Of a stretch of DNA of 64,000 nt, positions 39,610-53,000 are shown in pieces. Position 1 is the first letter of the stretch. Each line of letters begins with the position of its first letter. This DNA comes from Acorus gramineus (Eukaryota > Streptophyta > Magnoliopsida > Acorales > Acoraceae), in assembly GCA_030737835.1 (NCBI GenBank), contig CM060853.1, positions 21,200,895 to 21,264,894 on the forward strand. Reading direction: 5' to 3'. Below the pieces are notes generated by a model that saw only the letters and a program-made list of their open reading frames with translations, had not been told where the DNA came from and searched no databases. The translations under genes were made by a program, and so were the position numbers.

Positions 39610-40555
39610 TAAAAGAAAAAATCCATATAATCCCCTGTAATCTGTCCTAAATCCATAAAACCCCCCGCAATTTTCATAAATCCATATAACCCCCTGTAAT
39701 CACCCCTCTATATCCATAAAACCCATCCGTCTGCCTTCCGTCCGTCTGGTTAACGGGGCAGGGGGTTATATGGATTTATGACAGATTACAGGGGGTTATA
39801 TGGATTTTTCTCATTTTTTTATTATTATTATTATTTTCTTTATATGTGGTTTAAAAATTGAGTTGTTTAACATTTACTTTTGAATTTTTTTTTAAGATAC
39901 CATGCACTTTTAATTTTAACAAAAGAAAAATGGTTATTCAAATCATAAACACATACATGATCACCCATTAAAGAGATAGAAGTAAAAGAGAACGAATTTT
40001 GTAACAAAAGTGTGTAAAATCAACCAACAAAATTTTAAAAATGCGAATTATATTTTTAATTAAATCTTGGGGCACCTCTTGTGTTGGTGTCATGAGTGAA
40101 TTTTGTTGGGGATAAACTATATGTGGAGGAGTAGTTTTGGGCTTTTTTTTAAATACCAAAATAAAAAAGTATATATCTCTTTTACTTCTATCTCTTTGTG
40201 GGTGATCTTGTATGTGTTTATGATCTGAATAACCCTTTTTCTTTTATTAAAATTAAAAGTGTGTGGTATCTTAAAAAAAAATTCAAAAGTAAATGTTAAA
40301 CAACTTAATTTTTAAACCACACGTAAAGAAAATAAATAAATAAATAAAAGCAAGAAAAATCCATATAACCCCCTGTAATCTGTCATAAATCCATATAACC
40401 CCCTACCTTGTTAAACAGACGGTCGGAAAGCAGACGGAGGGGGTTTTATGGATATAGAGGGATGATTACAGAGGGTTATATGGATTTATAAAAATTGCAG
40501 GGGGTTATATGGATTTAGGCCACATTACAGGGGTTTATATGGATTTTTCCTAATA
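39610..40555. mobile_element. Nested palindrome: two palindromic MITEs as arms of a larger inverted repeat
   Basis: Blocks 39615-39812 and 40355-40550 are each self-complementary ('aaatccatataaccccctg' versus 'cagggggttatatggattt') and also pair with each other. The DNA between them continues the pairing: 'atgtggtttaaaaattgagt', 'gataccatgcacttttaatt' and 'gagatagaagtaaaagaga' on the left have mirror copies 'actt aattttt aaaccacac', 'aattaaaagtgtgtggtatc' and 'tcttttacttctatctcttt' on the right. The unpaired loop is about 39990-40165. A 63-codon minus ORF in the loop has no recognisable domain. Confidence 0.8.
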
Positions 40556-40574
40556 ATAAATTTTTTTTTTTGTT

Positions 40575-42381
40575 TAGATGACTATGAATAAATTATGGAT
40601 AAAATGTTAATAGGATATGGATAACAATTTATAAAGTGTGAAAAAAAATTTAACATGTGAGCTTTTTACTTATAAGAGATGCTGATGTGTGATTTGACAT
40701 GTATCCCCTAAAATCAGCGTAATACATTGGGTGGAATAATCCAATTTTAAAGAGATCTAGAAAACCAATATCATCTTAGTCTCACATTTTCTAGCATATA
40801 TGTACCTTTTTATTTCTTTCTTCTTTTTTTTGTTTCGTTTTGTTTTGCATACAAACCTTTTGGGGTTAATTCATCCCAATTCCCCACCTGTTCCACTAAC
40901 CAAACAGAGTTAAAGGTTTTCAAATTTATTTTTTTGCCAACCTAGTATATGTACATGTAAAATAAAGCATATACATCTAGCTTGGGGTCCATGTGTGACT
41001 CATTAAAATCACTGGTGATCATACACACAAAAAGTACGGCAAATAGGACCAATTCAATTTCAATGACGGCTGTTTTGGATAAGCATGAATGAATGAGTTC
41101 TTACATCACGGCATGTCTATATAATATAGACATGCGCATTCTTACCAATTCAGTTTCAATACATTCTCTATGTTTATTTTATAATTATTTATTTGGCATC
41201 TCTTGGCCTCCCCAGGACCCCAACAACCAAGAAACATTTTTGTCGTGCCCTTAGCCACACTTGGCAGGCCATGGTGAAATTACCTAAGAATCTCTAGACA
41301 ACAAGACAACAACTAGCTTATTTGTAAAATCCAGGTATTTCAAATTACCTAAGAATCTCTAGACAACAAACAACAACTAGCTTATTTGTAAAATCCAGGT
41401 ATTTCAAATTAAAATAAAATAAAAATAGAGTGGTCATTCTTCACTGCTAAGGAAAAACAAGGAGCAATAGTCAGTCAGTGTAGCTTTCCATACTCCTCAC
41501 CTGTGCAAAATCCCGCAGACATCATTCTATTTTGAAAATATAGTTTAAAAAACAGCTTTAAATTTTATATACGCTTTTTGAGATGTAATGATGAAGACCG
41601 CTTTTTTAATTAATCAATCAGTCATGTTTGTTGCTCATAACAAAAACTGCTTTTGTTAGAATAAACATAGTTTTCAAGATATTTTTTATGATATTTTTTA
41701 TGTAATGATAAGAGTTTTTAATTAAGTGAGCTTGTTTGGTAACCTGTTTTGGGTTTTTAGCTTTTAAATAAATTAAAAACAACCCCAATTGGGTTGCCAA
41801 ATGCCACCCTTAACTCATGTTTAATCATTATTTCAAATGAAACACTTATAGAAAGATGAGAACAAATACATATTTGCAGTGTAAAAGAGCATTGAAACAA
41901 CATAGTTCAAGCAATCATATTATCTGAATTATTAGAAGAAAAAAGCCAAGTATAAAACGAAGTATGTAGAGATATTGATCACTTAGACAAGAAAGTAAAG
42001 AACTTATTACATAGAGCCCAGATTCCTTATATCAATTCAGCCTCGAAGAGTATTTTGAAAAGCAAAAAAATGAAAACAAATCTTCAAGGTGCACCTAACA
42101 TTTGGTCAATATGAGCAAACAAACCCTCAGAACCTCTCTGAAGAAAGCAATTTTTTTCCAAAAAGAAAAAAGAAAACTTGCTAAAAAACATGTAACATAT
42201 GGAAATGCCTTTCATATCCATTCTTTCAACCAACCAATGAGTAAAATCTAGTCTATCACCTTGTCTATCAAAAAATTTCTAGATGCTCACATAACCAGTT
42301 TCAGGGAGTGTACTCGATGTTTAATACCTTGTTTCCATGTAAGGCATCCAAACAAACACTGAAGCTGGATATTAGATATCC
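40575..42381. other. Intergenic DNA with MITE fragments and ankyrin gene 3'UTR
   Basis: About 40575-40925 is a diverged relative of the 21699 family ('aaattatggataaaatg', 'gggtggaataatcc'). 41281-41409 is a two-copy tandem duplication. 41540-41815 resembles the 4590 family. From about 42000 the 3'UTR of the minus-strand ankyrin gene probably begins. Confidence 0.5.
41281..41409. repeat. 65-bp two-copy tandem duplication
   Basis: Copies at 41281-41345 and 41346-41409 begin 'tacctaagaatctctagaca'. The second lacks one base in the 'acaagacaac' region. Confidence 0.93.
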
Positions 42382-45300
42382 CTATTTGCCATCTGTAGCA
42401 TCAGGAGAAGTTGCTTCTGCTTCAGCTGCTTCCAAAACTCCCCTAACATCTGTCCCTTGATCCGACAGCTCAGCAGGGGTCTGCCGGCATATATGTTAGT
42501 TATTAGCGGCTGCAACTGCAAGATTACGAAACAGATATGTCTAATGAGTTGTACAAACCTTTCCAAAATTGTTTGTCTTTTTAGGAGAGGCACCAGTCGA
42601 CAGCAACAAACGAACAACATCCAAGTGTTCTCCTCTAGCCGCGTGATGAAGAGGCTTAATACAGCATGGGTTAATAAATGTCAGTAGGGCATATAACATT
42701 CAGAATGATATGAAAGGCTTATCATTTACCATTCTTACTTACTGTTTCGCCTTCAGAATCTGTGGTTTCTAGCATGTATTTCACTTTCTCGGGGGTTTTA
42801 GCAGAATCAATTAAGAGCTGGACTATTTGAATGAATCCTGCAAACATCATTTGTAAATAAGCAGCAGTTGACATAACTATGGTGCCTTAAAGGATAATTA
42901 TATATACCTCCCGCACATGCATCATGTATAGGAAGCGCCCCTTCCTCATCCCTGGACTCCAAGCTAGCTCCTCTTTCTAGCAGTAGCTATGGTAGCAAGA
43001 CATGCACATCATGGTAAACTTATTCAATTCACCAAAAAGCTAAAAAGGACTAGATATCAAAATGTTCAACCTGGACACATGAGAGATGGCCATAGAGGCA
43101 GCACAAATGAAGAGCAGTATCCCCATCTTCAATTGGATCATCAATGTTGATGTTCAGAGTATCTGCATCAACATGATAACAGCAGTATTGACACATATTA
43201 ACCTGAATGTTTCAGAAGAAAAAAACCTGAAATGTAGTAAAGATACATGAAGTATTTCCATTTTTATGCATATATATGATGCAAGTGATAGAATTTTTGA
43301 GGCATCAAGTACACTAGACTCACTATAAGAAAAAGCTTGAATCGAATTAATTATACGTAATATGTATGATGAGGAAGTAGAGAGTTGAAAAAAGAGGTGC
43401 ATTGTTAATACTGTGACTTTAGACCTGAGTGAGAAAGGATCAAGACATGGATGTGGACAATAACAAAATGGACAGATCACAATAGTTGAGTCCGAGGCAG
43501 TACATAATTTAGGTTCTTACGGACCACATTTCCATTTCGGTGTCCAAAGTATTCAGAAATATATATTGATACTCCCTCCCTTCTCCCCAATCTATGTCCA
43601 ATTCTGATTCACCTTATATCATCAGGTAACATTATCCCTAGTGAGTTCTTACCTACAACATTTTAACGAGGGCTATGCAACAAAGATGTCTCAATTGTTG
43701 TATTTATACAAGGGACCAGTTTTGGACACTTATTTCACCATGATTGATAGAGCATCAAGATACTCACCCTCACGGTCTCTGTAAACTTGAACACTTTATC
43801 TCCGCAAACATTGTTCTCAATCAGAACTAATTATGAATATGTATGCTTTCATAAAAAAACATTTTTACTACACTCAATCAAGTCATTTTAGAGTTTCTCC
43901 TCATATTCCAAGTCTGTTAAACTCAATCCATTTAGCAAGTACTATGTATTCTGATACCACCTTTGCAAATTTCGAAAAACATATGCACATAAGATGAATA
44001 ATGAATGAGAGATAGACCAAAATAAATCAAGCGAGGCCGGGATTATAAATCCCAACTGGGTCATAGCAATGTAAGTGACCAAAAGAGGGTGTTAAGAACC
44101 CATCCCTTTCTTGACCTAGATAATAGACATCAATTTCCAATCAGGTGATCCAGGTAATACTTTAGGAACCAAAGATAGCAAAGGCTTCACAAATATAAAC
44201 ATGGCAATGAGCATTGTGTATTTCTACATCAAACAATCCTATAAGAAGCCAAATGAGTAGTCAATGAAATGCGCAAAACAAAAACATAAAACATTATAAA
44301 ATGCATTTAAATGTTACAAAACCAGTAGCTTGTTTATTTTCCAGTTCAAATCAATTTGTGAGAGTATGAAGCCATTTTAGTGCAAATTTTAATAGATAGG
44401 AAATAAAATAATAAGAGGGTAGTCATAAATTTTGCAATAGTTAAAAAATTTCAGAACAAATGTTGTCCTGGACATCTTCCAATGTTTTGTCTGCACAAAC
44501 ACAGAACAGGGTTCATGCTGCAGACTCAAATCAGATATTAGATGTTGCATAGATGAAATTTCAAAATTTTGCATATAAAAAATGTCGCTTATATACTGAG
44601 AAAAAGAAAACTTATATGGATTCTTGAGAATCCAATTTTAGAAGTCTCCATTCGTCAGTTATTAATTTCCAGACAGAAGGATAGCTTTTACCTGCTATAA
44701 GTAGTTCAACATTGTTACTTGGTTAAGCAGAGGAACAGATAATCATGTAAATTATATGATAGTTTTACCATATAATGACTTCAGAAGCTCAAAAAGGCTA
44801 CAACAACAGAGACAATGAGGTTGAAATAATCCGACAACAGAAAAACAGAGGATTAAAAAAAAAAACATTCATAATAGAGATAGGGCTACAATTCAAGTTT
44901 TGATCGTGCAGAAAAACATAAGCACCGATGCCCAAGCATTATAGATTATGTCAAGCATTGCATAGATCAATATAGTCAAAGCACAATAGGCAACATGAAT
45001 TCTATAATCAGTTAAAATAGACATCAAAATTTCCACTTAGTAGACACAATTATCATTAAATTCAACAACTTATGCTATCATGAGATCCAAACAAGGCATC
45101 AAAAATCTCATCCATCACATTATCATGCCTAACAAAATAAGTGTTTCTCACAAAACATGGGTAATACAAATAGGAAACGATAAATCCAAATCCGCTCCCA
45201 TCACAGACGAAAAGATAACGCGTCGACAGATTTGGATCAAATGTAGAAAGGTTTTAGGGTTTCACAGTTACCGAGTCCACGGCGGAGGCCGTCCAAGTCT

Positions 45301-45560
45301 CCGAAGCGGAGGGCTTTGGCGAGAGACCGGAGATGCGGAGGGGCTATTTCTCCCTCTTCATCTTCTTCTTCATCGTCATCTTCCGCTTCTTCTTCTTCTT
45401 CTTCTTCTGCTTCTTCTTCTTCTTCGTCATCTTCGAATTCTTCCTCCTCCTCTACTTCTACTCTATCTCCACCGCCGGGCGCTGCGAATCTCTGTGCGGC
45501 GGCGAGGTCCTCCTCGACTCCGTCGTCGTCGCTGTCGTCGATCAGCTCAGGAACGGCCAT
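42382..45560 (-). CDS. Acidic ankyrin-repeat protein
   Basis: Six exons in transcription order: 45560-45272, 43162-43071, 42986-42908, 42837-42743, 42654-42559, 42480-42382. Phases agree and all borders are GT-AG; 249 aa. Residues about 1-75 are very acidic with long Glu/Asp runs encoded by a GAA/GAG repeat. An ankyrin domain follows (about 95-220), with repeats recognisable at EDGDTALHLCCLYGHLSCVQ, LLLERGASLESRDEEGALPI, HDACAGGFIQIVQLLIDSA, and SEGETPLHHAARGEHLDVV. Ankyrin repeats mediate protein binding; no catalytic domain is present. The layout resembles a single-copy plant ankyrin family (Arabidopsis At3g09890-like, from memory). The partner is unknown. Intron 1 is about 2.1 kb and featureless to my eye. 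Confidence 0.93.
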
Positions 45561-45647
45561 CGTATCTCTCTCTCACTCGGTCGGTCGTTCTCTGAAGATG
45601 GTTTTCACGAAGGGAACGACTTCAAACGTGAGTGGACTTGTGGAGAC

Positions 45648-45657
45648 CCTTTTATAG
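45648..45657 (-). promoter_or_regulatory. TATA box of the ankyrin gene
   Basis: CTATAAAAGG on the minus strand about 90 bp before the start codon. The leader downstream contains a short GA run next to the ATG. Confidence 0.65.
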
Positions 45658-45799
45658 TGCGGGAGGAGGGGCGGGTGGGAGCTCACTCTGACCTAGTTAG
45701 GGCGAATGTTTCGAGGCGGATCGACTGGACTGGGCTTATTTGACACCTCTGAGAAAGGCCCACCTGTCATTTTTACCGATCAAAATGTAGTTAGATGTA

Positions 45800-46165
45800 T
45801 CTTTTAAAAAAAAAAAAATACGCCAAGCTTCGACTGGAGCTCCGATTACAATTTACACCTGTTATCTTTTTTTATTAAAAAATCATACATACTATTATAA
45901 TGATATATACTGCCTTAATTACAATCTACGCTGGTTGTCTTTTTAAAAAAATCATACATTTTTTCAAATAAAGTGCATATTATTATATAAAATGAAGAAT
46001 ATACTGAGATACATTAGTGTATTTTTTTTAAATTAAAAAAATTATAAATTTTTTTTTGTGTTATATACTATGATAGCGCTGTATATACTACGTTATCATA
46101 GTGTATGGGCGCTCAAAACGGGCTGTAAAATGGACTAAGTGTATTAGTGCTTTTTTAGAAATCTA
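45800..46165. mobile_element. MITE-like copy related to the tandem pair at 48747-49338
   Basis: Shares 'aaagtgcatattattatata', 'atatactgagatacatta', 'actatgatagcgctgtatat' and 'gttatcatag' with the pair upstream of uS5m. An internal part near 45845-45960 appears repeated. Confidence 0.6.
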
Positions 46166-46600
46166 GTGAAACATATACATTGTTAGATTATGTAATACCT
46201 CATTAATTTTTTTCTTACACTTACTAAAAATGAATTATTCAACTCAAAATGAAGTGATATAAACTTTTTATCACAACATATACCTCATTACATGATGTTT
46301 ACTATTTAAAAAATAAATAAAAACATGTGTGATATGAGTTTTGATTGATAAAAATTACTGAGTCAAACATTTTCCATCTCAAATACAGTCTGATATATAT
46401 ATCATTAAGCTCCTTTACACACAATAATAAGATATGCATGTCATTAAAAAAATTATATTTTTTTTATAAATGATATCATTCAATTCATTTCTATATATAT
46501 TTCACAGTTATAAAAATACATATCTTATTAGATAAACTATATGATTTTAAAAAAATGAAAACATGTGCAATGTGTGTTTTGGATTGTGGAATGGTCTAAG
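46166..46600. repeat. Copy of the MITE family found split at 27207-28009
   Basis: Contains 'ttttcttacacttactaaaa' and 'cttattagataaactatatg' like the 27.2-28.0 kb and 48.3-48.7 kb copies, giving a continuous version of the sequence interrupted at 27.3 kb. Confidence 0.55.
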
Positions 46601-46601
46601 G

Positions 46602-46819
46602 GTCCGTTTGGAAACACGTATGAAAAATAAGATTTTGAATAAAGTGGCTTAAATAGACTTGATTAATGAAAAACGGATTTTTTCGCTTTTTAAAAATCAA
46701 CATTTTTGCATTAAAAAGTTAAAAGTAACTTTTTAATTAAACCAGCTTTTTAAAATGCCTTCGACAATACTTTTTAGCTTTCTATTTAATTAAAAACGGA
46801 ATCAAAGGGGACCTAAAAG
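46602..46819. mobile_element. Small MITE related to 4590-4801
   Basis: Left end 'gggtccgtttggaaac' and right end 'aaaggggacct' are imperfectly inverted; the interior 'gctttttaaaatgc' and 'tttttagcttt' match the family. Confidence 0.55.
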
Positions 46820-48250
46820 TGTGACAGCTTCCTTGATAGAGTTCTATCCAAAGGGTCATTGGGAGTCACATATGAACATGTTTATGCTTATGCAAAAATC
46901 AAAACACTGAAGTGTTACCCAACGGTTTTGGAAAACATACATAATTGTAAATTTGGAATTAATGTACATTTATAACTTTATTTCATTCCAAATTCAAGTT
47001 GATCGAATATGTTGGCTAATAGCACATGACTAGATACATGATTGTGACAACAGTCTCCGAGAGCATTACACAATACCACATAAGCAGTTAAATACGAAGG
47101 CATGTACGACAGTGGAAGTCTAGTCCACACGAGACACGAAGAGGGTTTGTATTTTGATGTTAGGGTGTCCCTATTTGAACCCCTTAAATCTCTTTGCACG
47201 CTTCCTAAATGGACATGAGAATCCAAGATCTGTTTAAAAGAGTGATTTGCACATCATACATTTTCTTTACAAAATAAACTTTTTTCAAAGCAGCATTCAT
47301 TGGCACCTCCTTTCACGTTCAATGTTTAAATTTACATTACATATTTGTCGCACACGGGAGTAAAAATGAGGAAAAGGAAAAGGCGGACTCGGCCATCAAA
47401 GAACAGACACTAACTGACTGACGAGTGAGCCTGTTAACGGATTGTGGGTTTATCTAGACTCGACCTGATAAAATGTATAAAAACTTGATCTGGAATATCC
47501 GACAATCAAAACAAGTCGGGTTGGATCCACCCTGACCCGATCCTATGGATCTGATGGACCCGATTGACCCAACCCAAATACTATGTAATTTTTTTATTTA
47601 ATCTAACCCAACACCTTACACCTATGATCCAATCCAACCTTTATAACTGATTACTGAATAATCATTTAAAATTTTAAGTATTTGAAATATTTTTACAATT
47701 TTTTTTATTTCACATAAAAGCATAATAATCGAAACCGTATTCCAAATGCTCCCTTATAAAATATTAAAAAATTAAAATAGTGAATAACTATTTATAATAC
47801 ACTAGACTCTATTAAAAAAAAATGAAATCATTGTAGTTCTTTAAGAAATTCATCGATCTCTCTTTGTCTGACCTAGACCTGTTAATGGGTCGATTCAACC
47901 CGACTAGGGACCCGAAATGGATCCCACCCGAAAGACCCAACAATCAAATGGGTTGGATCCAGATCCACCTTGACCGACCCGATCTGACTCGGACCTGTTA
48001 ACTGGCCTATAAGAGGAGGAAGAGCAACTGACCAACCAGAAGGACGAAATTTGGTTTTTGGCAGGGAGAGACACGATATTGACGGAGAGATCAACGGAAA
48101 GGAGATGCTTGATTGAGGAATTCAACGAGGAAAAGATGAAAATCTAGAGATTTCTCGGTGAAAGGGAGGAAAATGTGAGGGGTGTGCAAACAAAATAAAA
48201 CTACACTTTAAAAATATGAGAGTATGAATTAGTTATTCATGGTTGGATGA
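46820..48250. other. Intergenic DNA with 'gggtcgggttgacccg'-type sequence
   Basis: 47430-48010 is built from repeated 'acctgttaa(c/t)gg', 'gacccgatc' and 'gggttggatcca' blocks in both orientations. This may be a decayed inverted-repeat transposon, but ends could not be set. No gene. Confidence 0.45.
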
Positions 48251-48253
48251 GAT

Positions 48254-48742
48254 TGAGGCGCTGTTACACGCAATTATTTTTTACAATTTTAAATGCAGTC
48301 TCGTACAAATCACATCCAATAAAGCAAACACGGTTTTAGATAAAATATATATCTTATTAAATTTTTTCTTATATTTATTAAAAATATATTTATTCAACTT
48401 GAAATAGAATGGCATACACTTTTTATCAAAGGATATACTTTTATTAAACAATATTTACTATTTTAAAGCTGTTACATTAAGTTTTTTTCTAACCCCAATT
48501 CCTGTCCTACACATGTCAATAGAAAACTAACAAAATATATACTCACATTAACAATATATGCGCTAATAGAAATTCGTAACATTTTCTATAAATGCATCTA
48601 TGTAATTCATTTGAACACATGTTTAATTTTTTATAAAAGCATGTACATCATTAGATGAGGTATGCTATTTTTAAAAAAATTCAAACATGTGTAGACTAAA
48701 ATTGAGGCTGAAAACATGTTGTACGTAACATTATTATAGCGT
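48254..48742. mobile_element. MITE of the 'gttacac' family
   Basis: The left end 'cgctgttacacgcaatt' and right end 'gtacgtaacattattatagcg' are roughly inverted. A second 'gctgttacattaagttttt' inside (about 48461) suggests a composite or nested copy. Confidence 0.5.
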
Positions 48743-48746
48743 TTTG

Positions 48747-49338
48747 GAATAGAAAAAGATACATGTAACCCCCATTGCATCCTCAATTATAGTCCATCCT
48801 GTTTTTTTTTTTTTTTTTATAAAATTATACACTCACACTTTGAAGTGCATTCTATTATATGAAATGAAGTATATACTGAGATACATATCAATGTTTTTTT
48901 TTCATGGTGAAAAAATGAAAAAAAAAATGTAGTATGTACTATGATAATGCAATATACACTATAACAGTACAGTATATACTCTGTTATCATAGCTTACGGT
49001 CTACAAACGGGTTGTAAAACTGGACTGCGTGTATCAACACTCTTTTGGAATGGAAAAAGTTACACGTAGCCCCCATTGTGGTCCCAATTGCAGTTCATTT
49101 TTTTTTTCTTTTTTTATAAAATTATACACTCACCATTTGAAGTGCATGCTATTATATAAAATAAAATATATATTGAGATACATTAATATATTTTTTTTAT
49201 AGTAAAAAAATAAAAAAATAAACTGCATTGTATTATAGTATACACTATAATAATGCATTATATATTATGTTATCATAGCTTACGCACTGTAAAGCGTTCT
49301 GTAAAAACGGGATTGCGTGTATCAGTATTGGAATCGTT
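48747..49338. mobile_element. Two tandem MITE-like copies just upstream of uS5m
   Basis: Direct copies at about 48747-49045 and 49046-49338. Both run from 'tttggaatagaaaaag(a/t)tacacgta' type sequence through 'tataaaattatacactcac' and 'gttatcatagcttacg' to 'gcgtgtatca'. They end about 130 bp before the uS5m start codon. Confidence 0.75.
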
Positions 49339-49468
49339 ACTATGGGCCACACCCGTATAAGATCAAGCGGATCCGATAACAAACGGATAATAATTCAGTG
49401 ATTGCTTTCACCAATGTAAATCCGTTAAAAGCAAACCCCCACCAGAACCCCTTCTGCCTCAAAATCAG

Positions 49469-50013
49469 ATGGCGGCGACAGCCAGAGCGAGAGGCGGCCT
49501 CTCTCGCCTCCTCTTCAACATAAACCCTAGAAACCCTAAAACCCTTCCCCTACCACATTTCACCCCCCGAACCATCGCCAAACCCCAACTCCTCCCGGCC
49601 ACAACCGCCGCCTCACGATCACCCCATCTCCGCCCCTTCTCGTCCGCGGCCCTGTCGGCGGCCGTCGCCGAGTCGAACCGGGCGATCCAGGAGATCCTGG
49701 AGGATGCGAGGAGGGAGAAGGAGAGGGAGAGGGAGGAGAGGCGGAAGCGGGGGGAGGTGGTGAACGAGAGGGAGGAAGACGAGGCGGAGGAGGAGGAGGA
49801 CTACCTCGGCGTGTCCGAACTGATTGCGAAGCTCGAGAGGAGGTACAGCAAGTACCGACAGCAGGACCTGGAGATCTATGAGGAGCCGACGGAGTCGGAG
49901 GACGATGAAGACGAGCGGTGGTCGCCGCAGGAGCTCGAGAAGAGGGAGGATGAGTATCAGAGGAAGCTCAAGAGGTTCGACGAGCTGCGGAGCAACTTCA
50001 AGAATGCCAGTAA

Positions 50014-50056
<43 letters not shown>

Positions 50057-53000
50057 CATAATAGGACTGTTTAGATGTTAGGAAAGACTGATTGGGTTCA
50101 TGGGGAGATTTCATATTTTTGTGACTTCACTTTTGTGTATTTTCTGATTTTTTTGAACTGGGTTCGGTATTAGGTCGATATATGTGGTCTTTTCTTCATG
50201 GGGGCTTGAATTGGAGATTTGTTTTTAGTTTAAACTGTAGTATACTAGTATGCATCCATATTGTCAATGAAATCTATCTTTTAGAATCATTTTAGAGACA
50301 GAATATGAACAATTACATGTGGATATCTGGTTTGGAGACTTCAATAACAACAGAACCATTTCAGTCTATTGATTAATAATCTCCTGCAATCCATGGTGTC
50401 AATGGTGTGCATGAGTCTCTAATTATAAAAATATCAATTTGCAAGTTTCCTTTTTTTGCCTTTTTTGGTGTCTAAAACTTGTGATGTTTTTGTGATGTTT
50501 ATGCCTTTAGAATTAGTTGTTTTCCTTTTTTACATATGTCATATGAAAGAGGACAGAAAAGTAGAAAGTCTTCCTTGAGAATGTTTGCACTAAGTACAAT
50601 GTAGTCACTAGAGCATGTGCGTGACTATATGTTCTTATTTTTTCTGTCAGAAACTGCTGATGAGAAACGTAAATGGATGGCGAGAATGGCCAAGTTTGAG
50701 GAGAAGCATCTGAAGATGCCGGTGGAGTACATAGTTATTGGGGATCTATTTGAGCGTCTGAAAGGTGCCAATGGGAAGGAGAAGTTCATTCTCCAGCAGA
50801 AACTGAACCGGGCATTGAGGATGATGGAAGTTAAGGAGGCATATGACCCTAATGATCCTAATAACTTTGGGGCCTTTAAGCTGAAACAGGGGCATGAATC
50901 TTCTGATGAGCAAGACAGTGCTGAAGCTGAAAAGAAGAAGCAAATGGCCCTCCGGGAAGGCAGTGACGAGGAAGACAATGAAGAGTTCAATGACCTAAAA
51001 GAGAAGGACCGTATACTGTTGCAGAAGATTGATGATTTGGAGAAGAAGCTTGAGGAGAAGATTTCACTGTTGGACCATACCTTTGGGAAGAAGGGCAAGG
51101 TTTTAGAGGAGGAAATCAAAGTTCTTACAGAGGAGAGGAATGCTTTGATTGAGGAGAAGAGAAGGCCTTTGTATAGAAAGGTAAATTATTAGGTCTTGTG
51201 AGATGTTTCTTTCATTTTCTTGTTTAATTATGCTTCTAACATGCATTAATTATATGTTTTTCCCATGTGGATTTGTTATTTTGGCTCCAAGTAGATGTGC
51301 ACAGGGATGTGTGCAGGCATTTGTGTATACCTATAACTTGGGGCTCCTGTGCATAGATTTGTGCAGGTTTCTTAGCTTTTAGATGAACTTAGAAAAAGAT
51401 GTCATGAGTCGAAATAGTCATTGCAAGTCTCCCTTCTTTTACCAACTTGATGCATCATGTTTATCTGATGATCTCACATGTTGACTTATACCCGCAATGA
51501 TGTTGACCCTGCCAGTCTGTTCTTTGCTGCTCTCTTTTCGTTAAACTATTATGTGCCTATCTGTAGCATCCTTGAGGCAAACAATTTAACAATGTATCTT
51601 CCCTCCTCTATCTATGTAGGTTCAATTATTCACTCGAACTGATACTGACTTGTCTATGAATCATTTTTTGTCCATTGGGTTTTCTTTGACCACATGTTTC
51701 TAACTAGATCCATACTCTGATTTCCCATCAATGTGTTTTTATGAGAGTGGCCATTTTGTAACTTCAATAGGAGTTTATTCATCACCTTGGCTAAAAACTG
51801 CAACCTTTGGTCTTCACCACCAAGGGAGCTTGTATAATGCTTCAAAGTTGCTTTTCATGGATCCACAGTTTTTATTTGATAATTGTGCTGCAGGTCATTA
51901 TTTTCATCACCGGGGTGCTTAATAGTTGGCCATTGAGCATATATATCTCTGTGTGTCACATTTTCTTCTTTTCCCTTTTCTAATTCCTACTTTTGATATC
52001 CTGATGGATTAAGTTTGTTTTTCGGTTAATTACAGGGTTTTGAGGTGAAACCAATTGATATCAATCGGACATGTAAAGTTACAAAGGTGACGTTCTTTTC
52101 TTTTACATGTATTTTTTTTATGAGATTTCATTGCTTTCTAATGTGACGCATCTATTTTGTTTCCCTTTTCTTTAGGGTGGACGCATCTTCAAGTATACTG
52201 CTCTGTTAGCTTGTGGAAATTTAAATGGAGTCGCGGGTTTTGCAAAGGCTAAAGGTCAAAATGTTCGAGATGCCATCCAAAAGGTATGTACTTGAGGCAT
52301 TAATTTACACGCACTATATTTTATAGGAACAACTGTGGAAATTAGGTTGTTTTTAAGGACTGAGACCTCAAAAACTGAATCCAGGCTTTGGATTTATTTG
52401 TATATTTTAACCCAGAAGATTGTAACCAGGTCTTTTGCATGAGAGAGAAAAATCTGCATACTATAGAAACATGCAATTGCAGGGCCATTAACGGATTTTG
52501 GAAGTTCATTTAGATTTATTGAGGCAGTAATTTGTCAAAGTTTTACAATTATATCTTACGGGCGATCCCATAATGAGATCGCAACAATGTTTAAAATATT
52601 GATATATCGAAAAGGGTCCAAAACGATATATCGATATATCGATTTGGGTTTTTTTTTCTCAAGACAAGTGGAAAAAATGAAAACAAAATCAGAAAAAATA
52701 GAAAAATGGAGAATATACATATTTAAAACAATGATTCCATACATAGCATAATAGAAAATATTTTAGTTTGTCATTATATAGTATTAAAGTAACTTATATA
52801 TAATAATACATTTCAAATTTCAATATTTGAAAAATCCATATTCAATACTTTAATCAAATTTAGTTAAATTACAATAAACATCCAAAGAATTTTATAAGTT
52901 TTCATAATATTATATAGGTTGCTTCATTATTTTATATATATATATATATATATATATTTCATTATTAATACACTATATATGAAATTTCATGATTGTTACG

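Noticed and set aside
39968..40159. 63-codon minus ORF in the loop of the nested palindrome
   Set aside because: No domain, no splice context, and a length expected by chance.
45080..45743. Leu/Phe/Ser-rich plus-strand ORFs over the ankyrin exon 1
   Set aside because: They are translations of the GAA/GAG repeat on the wrong strand; the minus frame joins the ankyrin exons in phase.
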